DNA of 64,000 nucleotides from Diogma glabrata (GCA_963693315.1 OY856187.1:47386485-47450484), one strand, 5' to 3'; shown: positions 12,897-25,090, counted from the first letter of the stretch. Notes: generated by a model not told the origin, from the letters alone. A program made the numbers and translations.

Positions 12897-15197
12897 AAAA
12901 TACAGATCTTCTATTATGTCCACAAATTCTACTTCCGTCACCTACTACCACGTCTACCTTCTCTGCAATAACAACAACACAACAACGAAGAATACTCCCA
13001 TCTTCATCTTCAAACGATGGCACATACTTGGATATATATTACCACAACAACAGTGGCATTCGCAGTAAATCGAAACGTATTTTCAACTCTGTTCTGTGTA
13101 ACGATTACGATGTCATTCTTTTTGCAGAAACATGGTTGACAAAAGCGTTTAAAAGTGAAGAATTTTTTCCTTCTAATTACACAGTGCTTCGTCAAGACCG
13201 TCATACAGATAGTTTAGTATTAAAAGGAGGTGGCCTTGTCGTAGCAGTAAAAAATAGTTGGGAAAGTAAACTTGTCTATTCAGCAAGAGAGCCATGCCAA
13301 ATTATATGTGTTAAAGTTAAATGTGGTAGTCAATGGATTTTTATCAGCAATATTTACATTGGATGCAACAGTACTGAAAGCGTATATCGCGAATTTGTGG
13401 AGTCTATAAACAGTAATTTACTACATCTGATAACCGATGATGGTCCAGTTTTGTTCATTGGGGATTTTAATCTCCCCAAGATTGATTGGAAATGGATTGG
13501 TGATGACTTTTTTCCATTCTCACTTGATGCTATATCTAGTTTTGTTGTGGATAGCTTTCTTGGATTTGGCACAAATCAACTTAATAGCATATACAACAGC
13601 AATGGTCGTCTATTGGACTTAGTATTTTCATCGAGCAATGCCATTACTATCACCACTTGTGAGGATCTTGGAAAATCGTCTAGTATTTATCACAAGCCTT
13701 TAAATATTAAATACTACTTTTCAAATAACTCGTCCTTAAACTATTCTAACATTGTTTTGATAAAAGATTTTAAAAACTCTGACTTTTTGAGTATCAACGA
13801 TTATTTTGGAAATATTGATTGGTCAAATGTATTAAACCATAGCAATGTGAGTGATAATATTGCGAAATTTAACGATATTTTAAACACCTGTATTGAAAAT
13901 TACGTGCCATCTAAGCAAACCGAATTCATCAATCATCCTCCGTGGTTTAATGGGAAATTAATCAACTTATTAAATCGTCGATCTAAAGCTCTTACGCGAT
14001 TACGTAAATCTAAGTCCGCAATTGAAAGAGAGTATAACAAGAACATTTACAAAAATCTTAAGCGTGAATTTGAAATTTTAAATGACTTTGTTTACGGCAA
14101 CTATATTTTAAACATTGAAAGTGAAATTTCTTCTAATCCAAGAAGATTTTTTGCATTTATTGATAGCAAACAAAATTCCAGAGCACTTCCAAGTTCAATG
14201 ATCTATGGAAGTTTAACGGCACAAGGTCCATCTGAAATTTGCAATTTGTTCTCTTCATTTTTTAAACGCGTTTACCATCCCTGTAAAGATATTTCTAAAT
14301 TTCAGTGCGACAGCTACAACTCATGTTTTTTGCGTCTAGATGAAACTGATGTGTTTAAAAGTCTAGCATCACTTAATGGATTCAAAGGAGCTGGCCCAGA
14401 TGGAATTCCACCAATGTTTTTATCACAGTGTGCTGGAGTTTTATCTGTTCCGCTTACCATGTTATTTAATTCGAGTTTATTAAGCGGCATATTTCCGGAT
14501 GAATGGAAAATCTCACATGTAACTCCGATTTTTAAATCTGGTAATAAATGTGATGTTTCGAATTACAGAGGAATTACCATCTTATCTGCAATCCCTAAGG
14601 TTTTTGAAAAATTGGTAAAAGAAAAAATAGATTTTTCTTTATCTTCTTTGGTATCTCCAACACAGCATGGTTTTATGAAGGGACGTTCCACAGTTACAAA
14701 TCTGGCAGTTTTTAGCAACTTCCTATACAAAAACATTACTAATTATCAAGTTGATGTGGTATATACCGATTTTTCAAGCGCTTTTGATTGTATTGATCAT
14801 CTTATCATGCTAGAAAAACTTGAAATTTCAAATTTTAACGCAATATCATTGAAATGGTTAGCCTCTTATTTAACAAACCGCGTGCAATATGTTAAGATAA
14901 AAAATTGTAGATCGGAGACTTTTTCAGTTACTTCCGGCGTACCCCAGGGAAGCCACCTAGGACCAGTTTTATTTAACCTGTTTATCAACGATGTTATTAC
15001 TTGTTTTAGTTTTTCGAAATGTTTAATGTACGCTGATGATTTAAAAATTTATGCCTGTATTAAATCCGATTCGGATTCTAAAAAATTTCAAGAAGACCTA
15101 AATAATTTTTGTGAATGGTCACGTGTAAATAAATTACTTTTAAACATAAAAAAATGTAAAGTTATGAGTTTTTGTAAGACCAAATCGTTCGCAGATT

Positions 15198-15205
15198 ATT
15201 CGTAC
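15198..15205. repeat. hAT target-site duplication, left copy
   Basis: ATTCGTAC directly precedes the terminal TAGGGCTTCCAA. The same eight bases follow the other end at 17733-17740. Eight-base duplications are the hallmark of hAT transposition. Confidence 0.93.
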
Positions 15206-15708
15206 TAGGGCTTCCAAAAATACCGTTTTTGCTAATACCGGTATTACCGATCTAAGTTACCCTCAATACCGGTAGTACCGCGGTACTACCGATATTCCAG
15301 AAAAAAAATAATTGCAGAATTTTGGTTTGAAAATTGATTAAAATAAATAAATTAAAAATAAAATTGTCAGTTTTTAGTAAGATTTATTTAATTTCAATTG
15401 TTAAAAAGAACCAATTTTATACAAAATAGTATTTAAGAGTACAAAAAAGCAAATTAATTAACAAAAAATAAATTAATTGCTACCTTTTATAAATAATAAA
15501 TAATATATAGAGGTTTATCAGTTGTAACATTAATTATAGTTCAGTTAGTTACAATAACAAAACAATCACGATGACAGTACTGAGTGACTTTGGAATGTTT
15601 GTATAACCTTTGAATTGAAGTAGACTACGAATATCATATTACGTACAGATTTTAACAAACGGGAAACCATCCCTCGCTACCAAACGCGAAATAATTGCCT
15701 GTAAAGAG

Positions 15709-16020
15709 TCATCTACATTCTACAGAATTCTTAGAATATGTGGGTATTTTTCCACGAACTACAACATTTGATTTTGCAGCAAAGTTTTCTTCTTCGTAAT
15801 TGCTAACGTCTCTTTTTAATAAGTTTATTTTGTGTTTGCTTTTTAAATGAACATACAATCCACTAGTACTTCCACCAGCTGTTCTAATTTGCTTTCGACA
15901 TTTATCAATTTGGCATATACCACCGTCATTAGTGCGCTTGAAGTATTTCCACGGAGACTCTTTATCTCTACTCATATTTTTTATGACTGTAAGTAAATTT
16001 GCTATTTTAATTTCATTCAT
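15709..16020 (-). pseudogene. hAT transposase N-terminal BED zinc-finger fragment
   Basis: A 103-residue frame contains SPWKYFKR followed by C-x4-C and HLKSKH (H-x4-H). This is the layout of the BED finger that hAT transposases use to bind their transposon ends. The C-x4-C spacing is wider than the usual C-x2-C. The frame stops soon after the finger, and no RNase H-like catalytic domain or dimerisation domain follows. It is therefore a truncated remnant, not an active enzyme. A short DNA-binding product that acts as a repressor is conceivable but unsupported. Confidence 0.7.
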
Positions 16021-16689
16021 AAAATTAAAATAGCAAGCTTCTAAAATTTGTTTATAAAAAATAATTTTTATTCAAGTTATTTCAATTAAAATTTTCTGTA
16101 GTATGCTTTTTATCAAACAAAAATTTTGTTGAATGAAAAATGTTTTTATTTGATTCATAATATTTTCAAATGTTTGAGAATGACCATTTATGGTTGAAAC
16201 ATGTAACAAAATATTATATAAAAAAGTTGTTAAAGCAAAAAATTATTAAATTTATTTTAAATAAATTATTTTAAATCAATGTAAACAACTGGAAACCAAA
16301 CCATCATTATTTTAAGTTAATTAACCAACTTTAAATTTTTTTAAAATGTTTATTGTAAGTAAATATTTATTTGTTTTTATTGAGTTGTTAATTATGTCCT
16401 TAAAGTATTTGAAAACAATATTTTACTTACATCAAATCAAATGATTGATTTATTCGATAGTCTATTCACTATTGACTAATTGATTGGATAGTTTAGTAAC
16501 TTAAAAACTATTATTTTGTTTAATATTTCTACACAAAAGCACAAGTTTCATTTAAAGATTAGATCGCAATAACATACTCACCCGACTAGAAATTAGATCA
16601 GTATAGGGTCCGATCCGGATCAGGATTGCCTGAAGACTGATCAAGGATGAATCAGGCCTCCTGATCCGGACATGATTAAAAATCGTCAC

Positions 16690-16885
16690 GCCATATATGA
16701 TCCGTACAGGATCCGTTTAAATGATCTATGCCGGATCCATTTCAAATATCCATTCCGAATCCAATTCAAAGATCCATTCCGGATCCATTTAAAAGATCTA
16801 TTCCGGAAAGATCCATGCCGGATCCATTCAACAGTTTCATGTCCGGTCTGGTCAAGAGATCCATACCAGATCCGTTCAAAGGTTT
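16690..16885 (+). repeat. Degenerate 24-bp minisatellite
   Basis: Roughly eight imperfect units built on GATCCATTCCGGATCCATTT. The predicted peptide (repeats of DPFRIHFK type) merely mirrors this array and is not a gene. Confidence 0.8.
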
Positions 16886-17170
16886 AGAATTAATTTTGTT
16901 CTTAAATATTAATTTGACATTCAATAAATGAAAAAAATATTACCATTTTTCCTTAATTTTATTCATATAATTTCAAGTACAATTCAAATGCTTATATTTT
17001 TAAACAGTAAGTTATACCATTAATAACGAATTTATTGTTTAATGAGCAATATTATATACAGAATGGATCAGGTAAAAAACTAAATTTTGTATTATTATCC
17101 AGCTCAGGACATCGGATAAGATGAGTTTTTTCGATCAGACACTGATCGTATGACTGAATCAACGAATAAT

Positions 17171-17370
17171 GTACTGCACGCTGATCAGTAACTAATCAGA
17201 TAGCCTGATCAACGGATAAAGTACTGCACGCTGATCAGTAACTGATCAGATAGCCGGATCAAGGGAAACGGTACTGTACGCTGATCAGGAGCTGATCAGA
17301 TGGCCGGATCAAGGGAAACGGTACTGTACGCTGATCAGGAACTGATCAGATTGCCGTATTACGGAAAATC
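17171..17370 (+). repeat. 50-bp tandem repeat, four copies
   Basis: Units start at 17171, 17221, 17271 and 17321, each beginning GTACTG(C/T)ACGCTGATCAG. The two middle units are most alike and the outer units are more diverged. Confidence 0.92.
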
Positions 17371-17732
17371 TGATCCGGATCTGATCATAATCCGGGTTCC
17401 CTGAACTAATTTCTAGTCGGGCATTTGAATGATGTAATTCATCGTTCTGCATATTCTGCGTATTCTATGTACATACTATCTCTTTTTAACTCATTTGGAA
17501 AAAATAACATAAGAAAATAAGAAAAACCGTGTTGCAAAAACGTGTTGCCTAACTCAAATTATGGATATTTGGTACACATTTGTAGTTAAAGATGTTGTTA
17601 AAGTTTTTTAGACAATATAAATTTTTTTTTAAATTCGGTATTACCGATGCTAAATATCGGTAGTACCGAAATTGGATTTTAAGACCATTATCGGTATTTT
17701 CGGTAGTACCGATACCGGTATTGGAAGCCCTA

Positions 17733-17740
17733 ATTCGTAC
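17733..17740. repeat. hAT target-site duplication, right copy
   Basis: ATTCGTAC, identical to 15198-15205. The LINE ORF2 frame resumes right after it. Confidence 0.93.
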
Positions 17741-18645
17741 GATCTATATGGATCGAAAGTTAACCGAGTTGTATGCATGCGCGATTTGGGCGTAACTTAT
17801 TCCTCTGATCTGTCATTCAACCGACATATTGATACGATAATAGCCAAGGCTTGTTCAATGCTTGGTATGATTAAAAGAAATAGTAGAGATTTTAAAGACC
17901 CAAACACAATCAAAATTCTTTATATGTCATACGTTAGGTCGCAGCTAGAGTATGCGTCAGTTATATGGTCACCAAATTATGAAATTCACTCATCGAGGAT
18001 AGAAAGCATACAAAAACAATTTCTTATCTTTGCCTTACGCAACTTACCATCCAATAATGAAAACACTTTTGTAAGGGAACCGTATAATAGTCGTTTGAAA
18101 TTATTTAATATGTTACCGCTGTTCCGTAGACGACAAATTTTTTTTATTACATTTACTTATGACGTAATCACAGCTCAAATAGACTGTTCTGAGCTTTTGG
18201 GTTGTTTTCAAATTAATGTTCCATCGCGGACGCTTCGTCATCGCGATGAATTCTTCAAGGTACCGTTTTGCCGTACAAACAGCGAAATGTCAAATCCTAT
18301 TTATAATTGTATAAGATATTTTAATGAAAATTTTAGTGTATTTGACTTCAATATTTCTAAAAGAAGTTTAAAGATCTCATTAAAAAATGATATGTTACAC
18401 TCTAATAGGAGTTTTTAATTTGTTTTAGTTCAATTCGAACATTTGATTTTTAATTTTATTATTATTGTTTTCCTTTGTATTTTTGATTTTATTATTATTG
18501 TTTCTTTTTAAGCTGTAATTTTTTAAAAATCGTTTATTATTTTAGCTTATTGTTGTAAATTTATATAAAAACTTATTTAAAATTAAGAAAGTAGTCTACC
18601 TGTATGCAATACTAAAGATGAAATGAATAAATAAATAAATAAATA

Positions 18646-19719
18646 AATAGAACCGAAGTTATGAATATTTGAAAATAGCTCGTCAAGCCAAAAATCACGA
18701 AATTCTCGAAATTTAGAACCGCTATATTTTCCAAAAAAAAAAAATCCTCGAATACGTATGTAAAACCCATGAAAAAAATTTCAGCCAAATCATAAAAGTC
18801 GGTCAGAAAGGTGTTCGGTTTGTAAAAGAATTACCCATATACGAAAATTCAGCTTATTATCTCTCATCTCGAGGTTGATCGCTAAAATGACTGGCCTATA
18901 TGCTGAAACTACTATATTCTAATCTAAACGTTTATTGGATTTGTTTACTGATCCATGAATTCCATCAGTATTTAGATGTGTTCTTGGTGATGACAGAAGA
19001 TGTTTGATTTAGATAGATATGGAGTCACCAAAAACGTTCTGAAATCTTAAAAAGCTCTTGGTTGAATTTCTTTTCCATCCCTAACTCCCTTCGTCTCAGA
19101 GTTTGCGTATAGCACGAGACCGTTTAACACCATGCATAGAGCATAACCACTAGCTATTCTCATGGTAATGGTAATTAATAAGATCAAACCGATCCGATTC
19201 ATCAATTCAAGTCACAAAACCAACTTTTAAGAGGTTTCTACTAACTTTTAAGTCCCTTTTTAACATTTCCCATAAAGCTCGTAGATAACCGAGAGACTAA
19301 AATTAGTTCGTAATTTTAAAATAGATTTTATTTGTAAGTTAGGCATTAAAATTAAAATTATTATTTTCTTTGTTTCTTCAAAACTTGGATTATATCAGAC
19401 AAATTTATGGTGTTGATATCTTACAAATAAATAACGCTATAATGAGTTTTTTGCCATGTGGAAATGTTAACATGTATAAAACGATCGTTATATATTAAAT
19501 TATATCATAAGTTTGCTCAAAGTCGTGAATATCATTGGCTAAAACCACATTACATTCGATAACAGGAATGTATACGTTACAATTTTTGAATAACTAAACT
19601 TTTACATATACTTATATATAAAACAAGCTTTAAACGATATAAAGGCATAAACTAGTATTTCGACTTGCAAAACACTAACTTTAGCAATGAAGTTAAAATA
19701 GTATCACTTTCAAATAGGG
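18646..19719. other. Rest of interrupted tandem segment, then intergenic DNA
   Basis: 18646 to about 18850 is the right part of the tandem segment that the LINE split. The remainder up to the yellow promoter is AT-rich and shows no gene. Confidence 0.6.
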
Positions 19720-19725
19720 TATATA

Positions 19726-19760
19726 TATAAATTGCATTACTGGTTTACATATATCTCAAT
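19726..19760 (+). promoter_or_regulatory. Probable core promoter of the yellow-family gene
   Basis: TATAAA at 19726-19731 lies within TATATATAAATT. An initiator-like TCAAT has its A at 19758, 32 bp downstream. That is the normal TATA-to-start distance, and the site is about 100 bp before the first ATG. Inferred from spacing only. Confidence 0.5.
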
Positions 19761-19858
19761 TGTTAAGACTAACGTTTTAAGCAACCTAATAACCATTAAT
19801 TTTTCCAAGAAACATTCCGTTAATATTTTGTCTTTTGCAACTTGACACCATCAAATAT

Positions 19859-21471
19859 ATGGCGATTCAATTGGGCTCAATGAAAATTCTAGTTATAGCC
19901 CTATTATTACCGGATCTTTGTCTATCAGCAGCACATTATCGCAACAATTTGGAACTTGTTGCAGAATGGAAAGAAATGGAATATATATTTCCATCAAAAG
20001 CATTAAGAAAAGCTGCACTTAGAGATGGACGGTATGTACACAACAACTCAATTCCTTTTGATGTTGATGTTTATTATGATGGTAAGTTTATTTCTAAGCC
20101 CGTAAGTTTATATAAGACACTTCACTACTTCGAAGTCTCTTTAAATTCAACTTTTGTTAAAATTGATAAACGTATGTATGAAGAAATTAGGAATGAGATC
20201 GTACAAAACAATCGATGTAGGATTTCTATTTAATCAATAAAGTATTTTAAATTTAATATTTTAGAACAAGAAAATCCAAAAATATTTGTAACGACTCCAA
20301 AATTCGGACCCGGAGTGCCTGTTACACTTGGATACATTACAAAAAAACAAACTAAAGGTGGACCTAAGCTTCAACCATATCCTGATTACACATGGCATTC
20401 CTCAAATGGAGCAAACTGCAATTTTATAACTTCAGCAGTTCAAGTTGCTATTGATAAATGTAAACGCTTATGGGTACTTGATAGTGGACGAAACAACAAA
20501 CTTGAAAATACTCAATCTTGTCCACCTCAACTTCTAGCATTCGATTTACAAACAGATCAACTAGTACATCGCTATAAAATTCCTGAATCACAATACAAAG
20601 CTGGAGTATCCTATATTTTAGCGCCAGTAATTATAAAAATACTTGTACAATCATACTCGACAAATATAATTCCGTAAATTTTATTTTAATTTCGTAGATT
20701 GTGGACGTTCGAGACTCACCCGAAGAAAATTGTGAAAATAGCATGATATATATATCTGATGATGCAGGATCTGGATTAATTGTATATAATCTAAGTTGTG
20801 GTGAATCGTGGCGGTTTGAAAACAAGCTAATGTACCCTGTGCCAAAATATGAATTTTTTACTGTATCTGGACAGTCTTTTGAGTTAAAGGCTGGTATTTT
20901 TGGAATAGCAGTATCTCCCAATTGTATCCCGCAAAATGAAAGATTACTTTATTTCCATCCTCTTTCACGTGATACAGAAAACACTGTTCCTTTGAGATAT
21001 TTGGACGACAAAAAAAATTGGGTTTCAAGACCCGATAATCACATTCATCCTTTTAAAGTACATTTTTCATTAGTGTGTAATAACTTATATATATTAAAAT
21101 TTAGTTTAAAATTACTTTAGAAAATTGGATCACGTGGATCACAAGCGTTCTCCGAAGTGATGGATCAATATGGCAATTTGTTCTTTGGTATATCAAGCCC
21201 AAACGTAATAATTTGCTGGGATTCTTCAACACCTTACATAAAATCAAACTTGAAAATCATTGCTAAGAGTGAAAGTAAGTTACAGGTAGTTAGTGGAATT
21301 AAAATTGTAACGGATTCGTATGGGAAGGATGTATTATGGATCCTATCTGATCGTTATCAAAAATTTGCAACTAGGACAATGAATGCTAATGAGGTTAACT
21401 TCAGAATTTTAATTATTCCAATGGACGAAATTTTATATGGAACAAAATGCAAAGGAGCACCATTGGAATAA
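19859..21471 (+). CDS. Yellow / major royal jelly family secreted protein (four exons)
   Basis: Exons proposed: 19859-20081, 20265-20626, 20698-21057 and 21121-21471, with introns of 183, 71 and 63 bp. The first donor (GTAAGT) and all acceptors are good. The exon 2 donor (GTAATT) and the exon 3 donor (GTACAT) are weak. The product is 431 residues, normal for the family. A hydrophobic signal peptide covers about 8-24 (a second ATG at 19880 is an equally possible start). The MRJP domain spans the rest, with FVTTPKFGPGVPVTLGY (82-98), the family signature KCKRLWVLDSG (139-149), YISDDAGSGLIVY early in exon 3, FGIAVSP, and FFGISSPNVIICWD in exon 4. Yellow proteins are secreted beta-propellers. Some act in cuticle melanisation or dopachrome conversion, others are of unknown role. 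I cannot assign the paralogue. No lesion is seen. Confidence 0.88.
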
Positions 21472-21979
21472 TAAACCTATTCGTTTATTTATTGATCAGC
21501 TTGTTTATTATTTATTATTTTGATTGTAGATAGATAGATTGTAGAAAGATATCTATTAAAATTTTCTACACTAACAAAGTTAACAGTGAAAATTGAAAAT
21601 TCGCCGACGTTTTTATTAGTGAACATTTTTTGGACTAAAAACTAAAGTTCCAGTCCATACTTTTGATTTGAACTACATTTTATTTAAATTTTGCTGGAGC
21701 AGGTATTTGAAAATGATCCATTTGATCTTATATTCAAAGTTGAATCTAATTATCAATCAGGATCAATTAATTCCAATTAATCGTTAGAACAAAAGTTTTT
21801 GAATTTTACCTAACATATATCGTTATTTGCATGAACGGCCACCAAACATTTTTTCTCCTTTATCTCTATTTTAGGAGCACAGGGTGTCTACTAGACGGAA
21901 ACATATAACTCTATTTAGAACAATTGCTTTTAACTCTCCTCATATCTTTGCAAATCTGTTTTGCTTCTAACTAGCACCA
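21472..21979. other. 3' flank of the yellow-family gene
   Basis: AATAAA at 21470-21475 overlaps the stop codon, so it may not be the working polyadenylation signal. The rest is AT-rich with nothing recognisable. Confidence 0.45.
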
Positions 21980-23330
21980 TTTCCTTGCAATTCTTTGCTC
22001 GTCTTCCCACCGTTCTTTGCCTTGTGAATTTTACTCTAAGGTTACACCTTCGGTTGGTTTTCTTAGTGTGTATCCTATCCATCTCCGTTGCCTCTTTCTT
22101 ATATCAGACTCAATGTATATCTGCTCTGTTTGTCGTAGAAAATTCGTTACTGAATTTATTACGCCTAAAGCATTTGATCAGTTGTCTTAAGCATTTGTTC
22201 ACAAACACCTGTAGTTGGTTTGTAATGTTCTGTGTGTGCTTCCATGTTTCACATTCATTAAGCAGTACTGACTTTACAGATGCATTGAACATGTTGAGCA
22301 GTTGAATGTTTTTCTGGTTTTGTCCATGCGATGATTAATATTTTCTTCAATCTGTTTTTGCTACAGTATAACCAAGGTACACAAATTTATCGAAAATGTC
22401 GCCTTGTGTATTGTTGATATTGATTGGTGTACTAACATTGTAGTTCAATATCATAGCCTTTGCCTTTTTGATGTTGATTTTGACAACAACGTCATGTGCA
22501 AGAGTTGATAATTCTTTTATATTTTATGCTGCACGTCTGCGTGTCAATTTGTGAGCAGACAGAGATCCTCTGCGTAGTCTAGATCATTGAGCCGTCTTTT
22601 GTGTTCCATTGAATGCCATTTCGACATGTATCGTCAAGATTTCGCATAACACTGTCTATAGTACTATTAAAAATAGTAGCGGGGAAAGTACACAGCCTTG
22701 TTTTAGTATTTTTCACTTTGCCCTCCATTGTATTGTATTTTGTTTCCAGCACCCTGATACATTTCCTTGATTAGATCAATTATTTTCTTCGGGATGCCCA
22801 TTTCACAAAGTCGTTTCCTTATCGCGCGACTATTTATGCATGAATAGGAGACACAATTTTGAATTTCATTCGTTTGATTGTTCTATGATGAAACAGATTG
22901 GGTTGACATACTCAGGACAGTTTTATCCTGGTCTTAAGCCAGGTTGTTGGTTTCTTAATTTTTTTTTAATTGATAGAGACATTCTTTCAAGAATGATCAT
23001 TGCTAATATTTTCACTGTGGTATTAAGTAGAGGTATACTTCTTCAGTTTTTATATTCTCTTAGATCACTTTTCTTTGTGAATTGTTATGGTTAAACCCTC
23101 TTTCCATTTGGCTGGCGTTTTACCGTTGTTCCATACATCAGCTAATAGTGATGTTAGAACTTTAGCTGTTATAGCTGCATCTGCCTTACATGCTTCTGCT
23201 AGTATGCTGTCAGTACCAGCTGATTTATTGTTTTCAGTGTCTGTATTGTAATGAATACTGTATTCCGTATAGTGGATTACCATCAGGAACATTCGGGGAA
23301 CTGCGAGCTTTGCAAGGTTTAATTCCAACT
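21980..23330 (-). pseudogene. Decayed RTE-type LINE reverse transcriptase
   Basis: On the - strand, scattered pieces follow the expected RT order. First come NKSAGTDSI, LLADVWNNGKTPAKWKEG and TITIHKEK (about 23245-23065). Next is a palm box reading DYAEDLCLL (about 22595-22560, with YAED in place of YADD). Last comes the C-terminal tail with SVLLNECETWK, LQVFVNKCLRQ (about 22270-22190) and RRWIGYTLRKP (about 22070). That tail is typical of RTE-clade elements. Many frameshifts and stops separate the pieces, and no endonuclease part was found upstream. This is an old, dead, truncated copy. Confidence 0.8.
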
Positions 23331-23812
23331 AGCTGCAATCTTGCGGATTCGAGAAAGTATTTCCCCAGTCTAATACAAATACAGAATTGCACGCAATAAA
23401 AATAAGAAGACGGATTTCAACGAGTATAAAACAGGGACTCCAACGACCCTAAAGGTCGAGTAAACTAAGAAAATCTCATACACCAATATAACTACAAGTA
23501 ATACATTTAGAAAATTTAATAAAATGTTTCACTTACCCATGATTGTCCATGATCCAACTCTTTAACTTCTAGAACTTCAGTAAGTCATAATGATTGAATT
23601 ATACCTCCAGATAGTTTTAGTACCATAATCAGAAAAAAAAATTGTGCCTTTTGTCCGGCGATTGTTGAATACTGATAATACCTTAGTCTAAAAGTAATAC
23701 TTGTGGACATGTGTAGATAATTGCTCTAGTATAAAAATATACTGAATCCTGCCTGGGGAATCTCTTATTTTATAACAGAGTATTCATATCAAAAATAAAT
23801 TAAATACTAAAA
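23331..23812. other. Intergenic, nothing recognised
   Basis: AT-rich sequence with no frame above background and no clear repeat. Confidence 0.5.
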
Positions 23813-25090
23813 TATGAAGGGGCTGAAATCTCACAGCTCTGAGATATCAAGACTTCGGTCTGGGTTAAGGATTTTGATATAGTTTTCGGCAAAAAACTTT
23901 TTAGGACATGGTTTTTAGTTGAGAACATGGTTTTTAGTTTTGGACAGCGATGTATACCAAACATAACTCTTTGTTAAAGTATAAGTATTTTTTTATCTCT
24001 GTTTAGAAATTTATTACAAAGCTAACACGAAACATCAATACGTTGCCTGCAAATTATAACAGATCATAAATTAACATAATTTAGTGAAAAGATGATACAC
24101 TCAGCAAACTGCTCAAAAACCTCGTCATTTAGCGTTTCGAGAAAATATTACAAAATCACAAATTCATATTTCTTTCAAAATTCCAAAAATATTTTAAAAA
24201 TTAAATAAAATCAAACTTCTTTCACAATTCCAAAAATATTCCAAAAATTAGAATAAAATCAAATATTACACTTTTTCTAAATTCCAATAATATTCCAAAA
24301 ATTCTTAAAAAAATTCAAACTTTTCTAAAATTCTAAAAATATTGTATAAATTATTACTAAATCATATATTCAAAATTTTTTCAAAATTCCAAAAATTATA
24401 ATAAAATCAAAAATTTTAAATTTTTCAAAATTCTAAAAATATTCCAAAAATTCTTTCAAAATCAAAAATTAAAACTTTTTCCAAATTCTAAAAATATTGC
24501 AAAAAAATTATTATTTATAATTTTATAATAATTAAATAATAATTATTATTTAAGTTTAAAAGTTATTACAAAATCAAAAATTGAAATTTTTTTCAAACTT
24601 TCAAAAATTATAATAAAATCAAAAATTTAATATTTTTCAAAATTCTAAGAATATTCCAAAAATTCTTACAAAATTAAAACTTAAAACTTTTTCCAAAATT
24701 ATAAAAATTATTACAAAATCAAAAATACAAACTTTTTTCAAAATTCCAAAAATATTTCAAAAACTAAAACAAATTCAAAAATTTCCATGTCCAATTTCAT
24801 TTGCAATTACATATACGTCATAAAAACAACTACATTTCTTTTTCCCAAAAAATTGGCTAAAATAATAAATGAAATCATTTTTTGACACACTTAACATTAT
24901 TTTTTTGACAAACTTATAATGCCATAACTCTCAATAATAATAATAAAATTTCATTTCCAACAAATAATTAATTTTATATTTTTCTAAAAAATTGGGTAAA
25001 AAAATAAATAAAAATCTTTCTTTTGACACACTTGACAACATTTTTTTGACAAACTTATAATGCCATAATTCTCAATAATAATAATAAAAA
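23813..25090 (+). repeat. Composite long repeat, copy A (partial)
   Basis: Starts with GGGGCTGAAATCTCACAGCTCTGAGATATC and an ACTTCGGTCTG motif. Next is an array of roughly 57-bp degenerate units (TTCCAAAAATATTCCAAAAATT). It ends with two of the 141-bp units (TTTGACACACTTGACAACATTTTTTTGACAAAC and flank). The right-hand non-array part present in copies B and C is missing. No coding potential. Confidence 0.85.

Larger units (their letters stand above)
16581..17421. mobile_element. Nested MITE with terminal inverted repeats and two internal minisatellites
   Basis: CCCGACTAGAAATTAGATCAG at the left mirrors CTGAACTAATTTCTAGTCGGG at the right, with one mismatch in 21. Subterminal GATCCGGATCAG motifs are also mirrored. 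It is flanked by CA on both sides, at most a 2-bp target duplication. It has no coding capacity. It carries two unrelated tandem arrays, listed separately. Superfamily unknown. Confidence 0.8.
15206..17732. mobile_element. Non-autonomous hAT transposon, 2527 bp
   Basis: The ends are inverted: TAGGGCTTCCAA at the left and TTGGAAGCCCTA at the right. They are flanked by perfect ATTCGTAC duplications. Subterminal DNA on both sides is rich in ACCGGTA/GGTACTACCG-type motifs, which are likely transposase binding repeats. The only coding trace is a BED finger on the - strand (15709-16020); the catalytic transposase is gone. The nested MITE at 16581-17421 accounts for a third of the length. Confidence 0.92.
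13028..18418 (+). pseudogene. LINE ORF2 (endonuclease/RT) split by a hAT insertion
   Basis: Two coding blocks, 13028-15205 and 17741-18418, are interrupted by the hAT element plus one copy of its target duplication. The frame continues directly across the insertion. Block 1 carries endonuclease motifs (AETWL, GDFNLP) and RT motifs: GPDGIPP, HVTPIFKSG, YTDFSSAFDCIDH, SGVPQGSHLGPVLFN and YADDLK. Block 2 carries the thumb and C-terminal region, starting just after the insertion with RVVCMRDLGV and ending at a stop at 18418. The true ORF2 start is unclear. The frame is open back to the end of ORF1, whereas an ATG at 12915 lies in another frame, so a one-base lesion or coupled start are both possible. 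Apart from the insertion I see no stop, so the LINE was recently intact. Confidence 0.85.
11544..18645 (+). mobile_element. Full-length non-LTR retrotransposon with PHD-like ORF1, disrupted by hAT
   Basis: The limits come from the interrupted tandem segment: the left flank ends CTTTAATAG, and the right flank resumes AATAGAACCG after an (AATA)n tail at about 18621-18648. The shared AATAG is a possible short target duplication, ambiguous with the tail. Layout: 5' UTR of about 495 bp, ORF1 12039-12896, a roughly 130-bp spacer, ORF2 13028-15205 plus 17741-18418, a 3' UTR of about 200 bp and an (AATAAA)-type tail. Without the hAT insert the element is about 4.6 kb, normal for CR1/Jockey-superfamily LINEs. 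A PHD-type finger in ORF1 is known in CR1-like groups. The exact clade is uncertain. Confidence 0.85.

Noticed and set aside
16672..16931. Frames with repeated DPFRIHFK / IPDPFKRS peptides
   Set aside because: They translate the 24-bp minisatellite inside a MITE; no start context or relatives expected.
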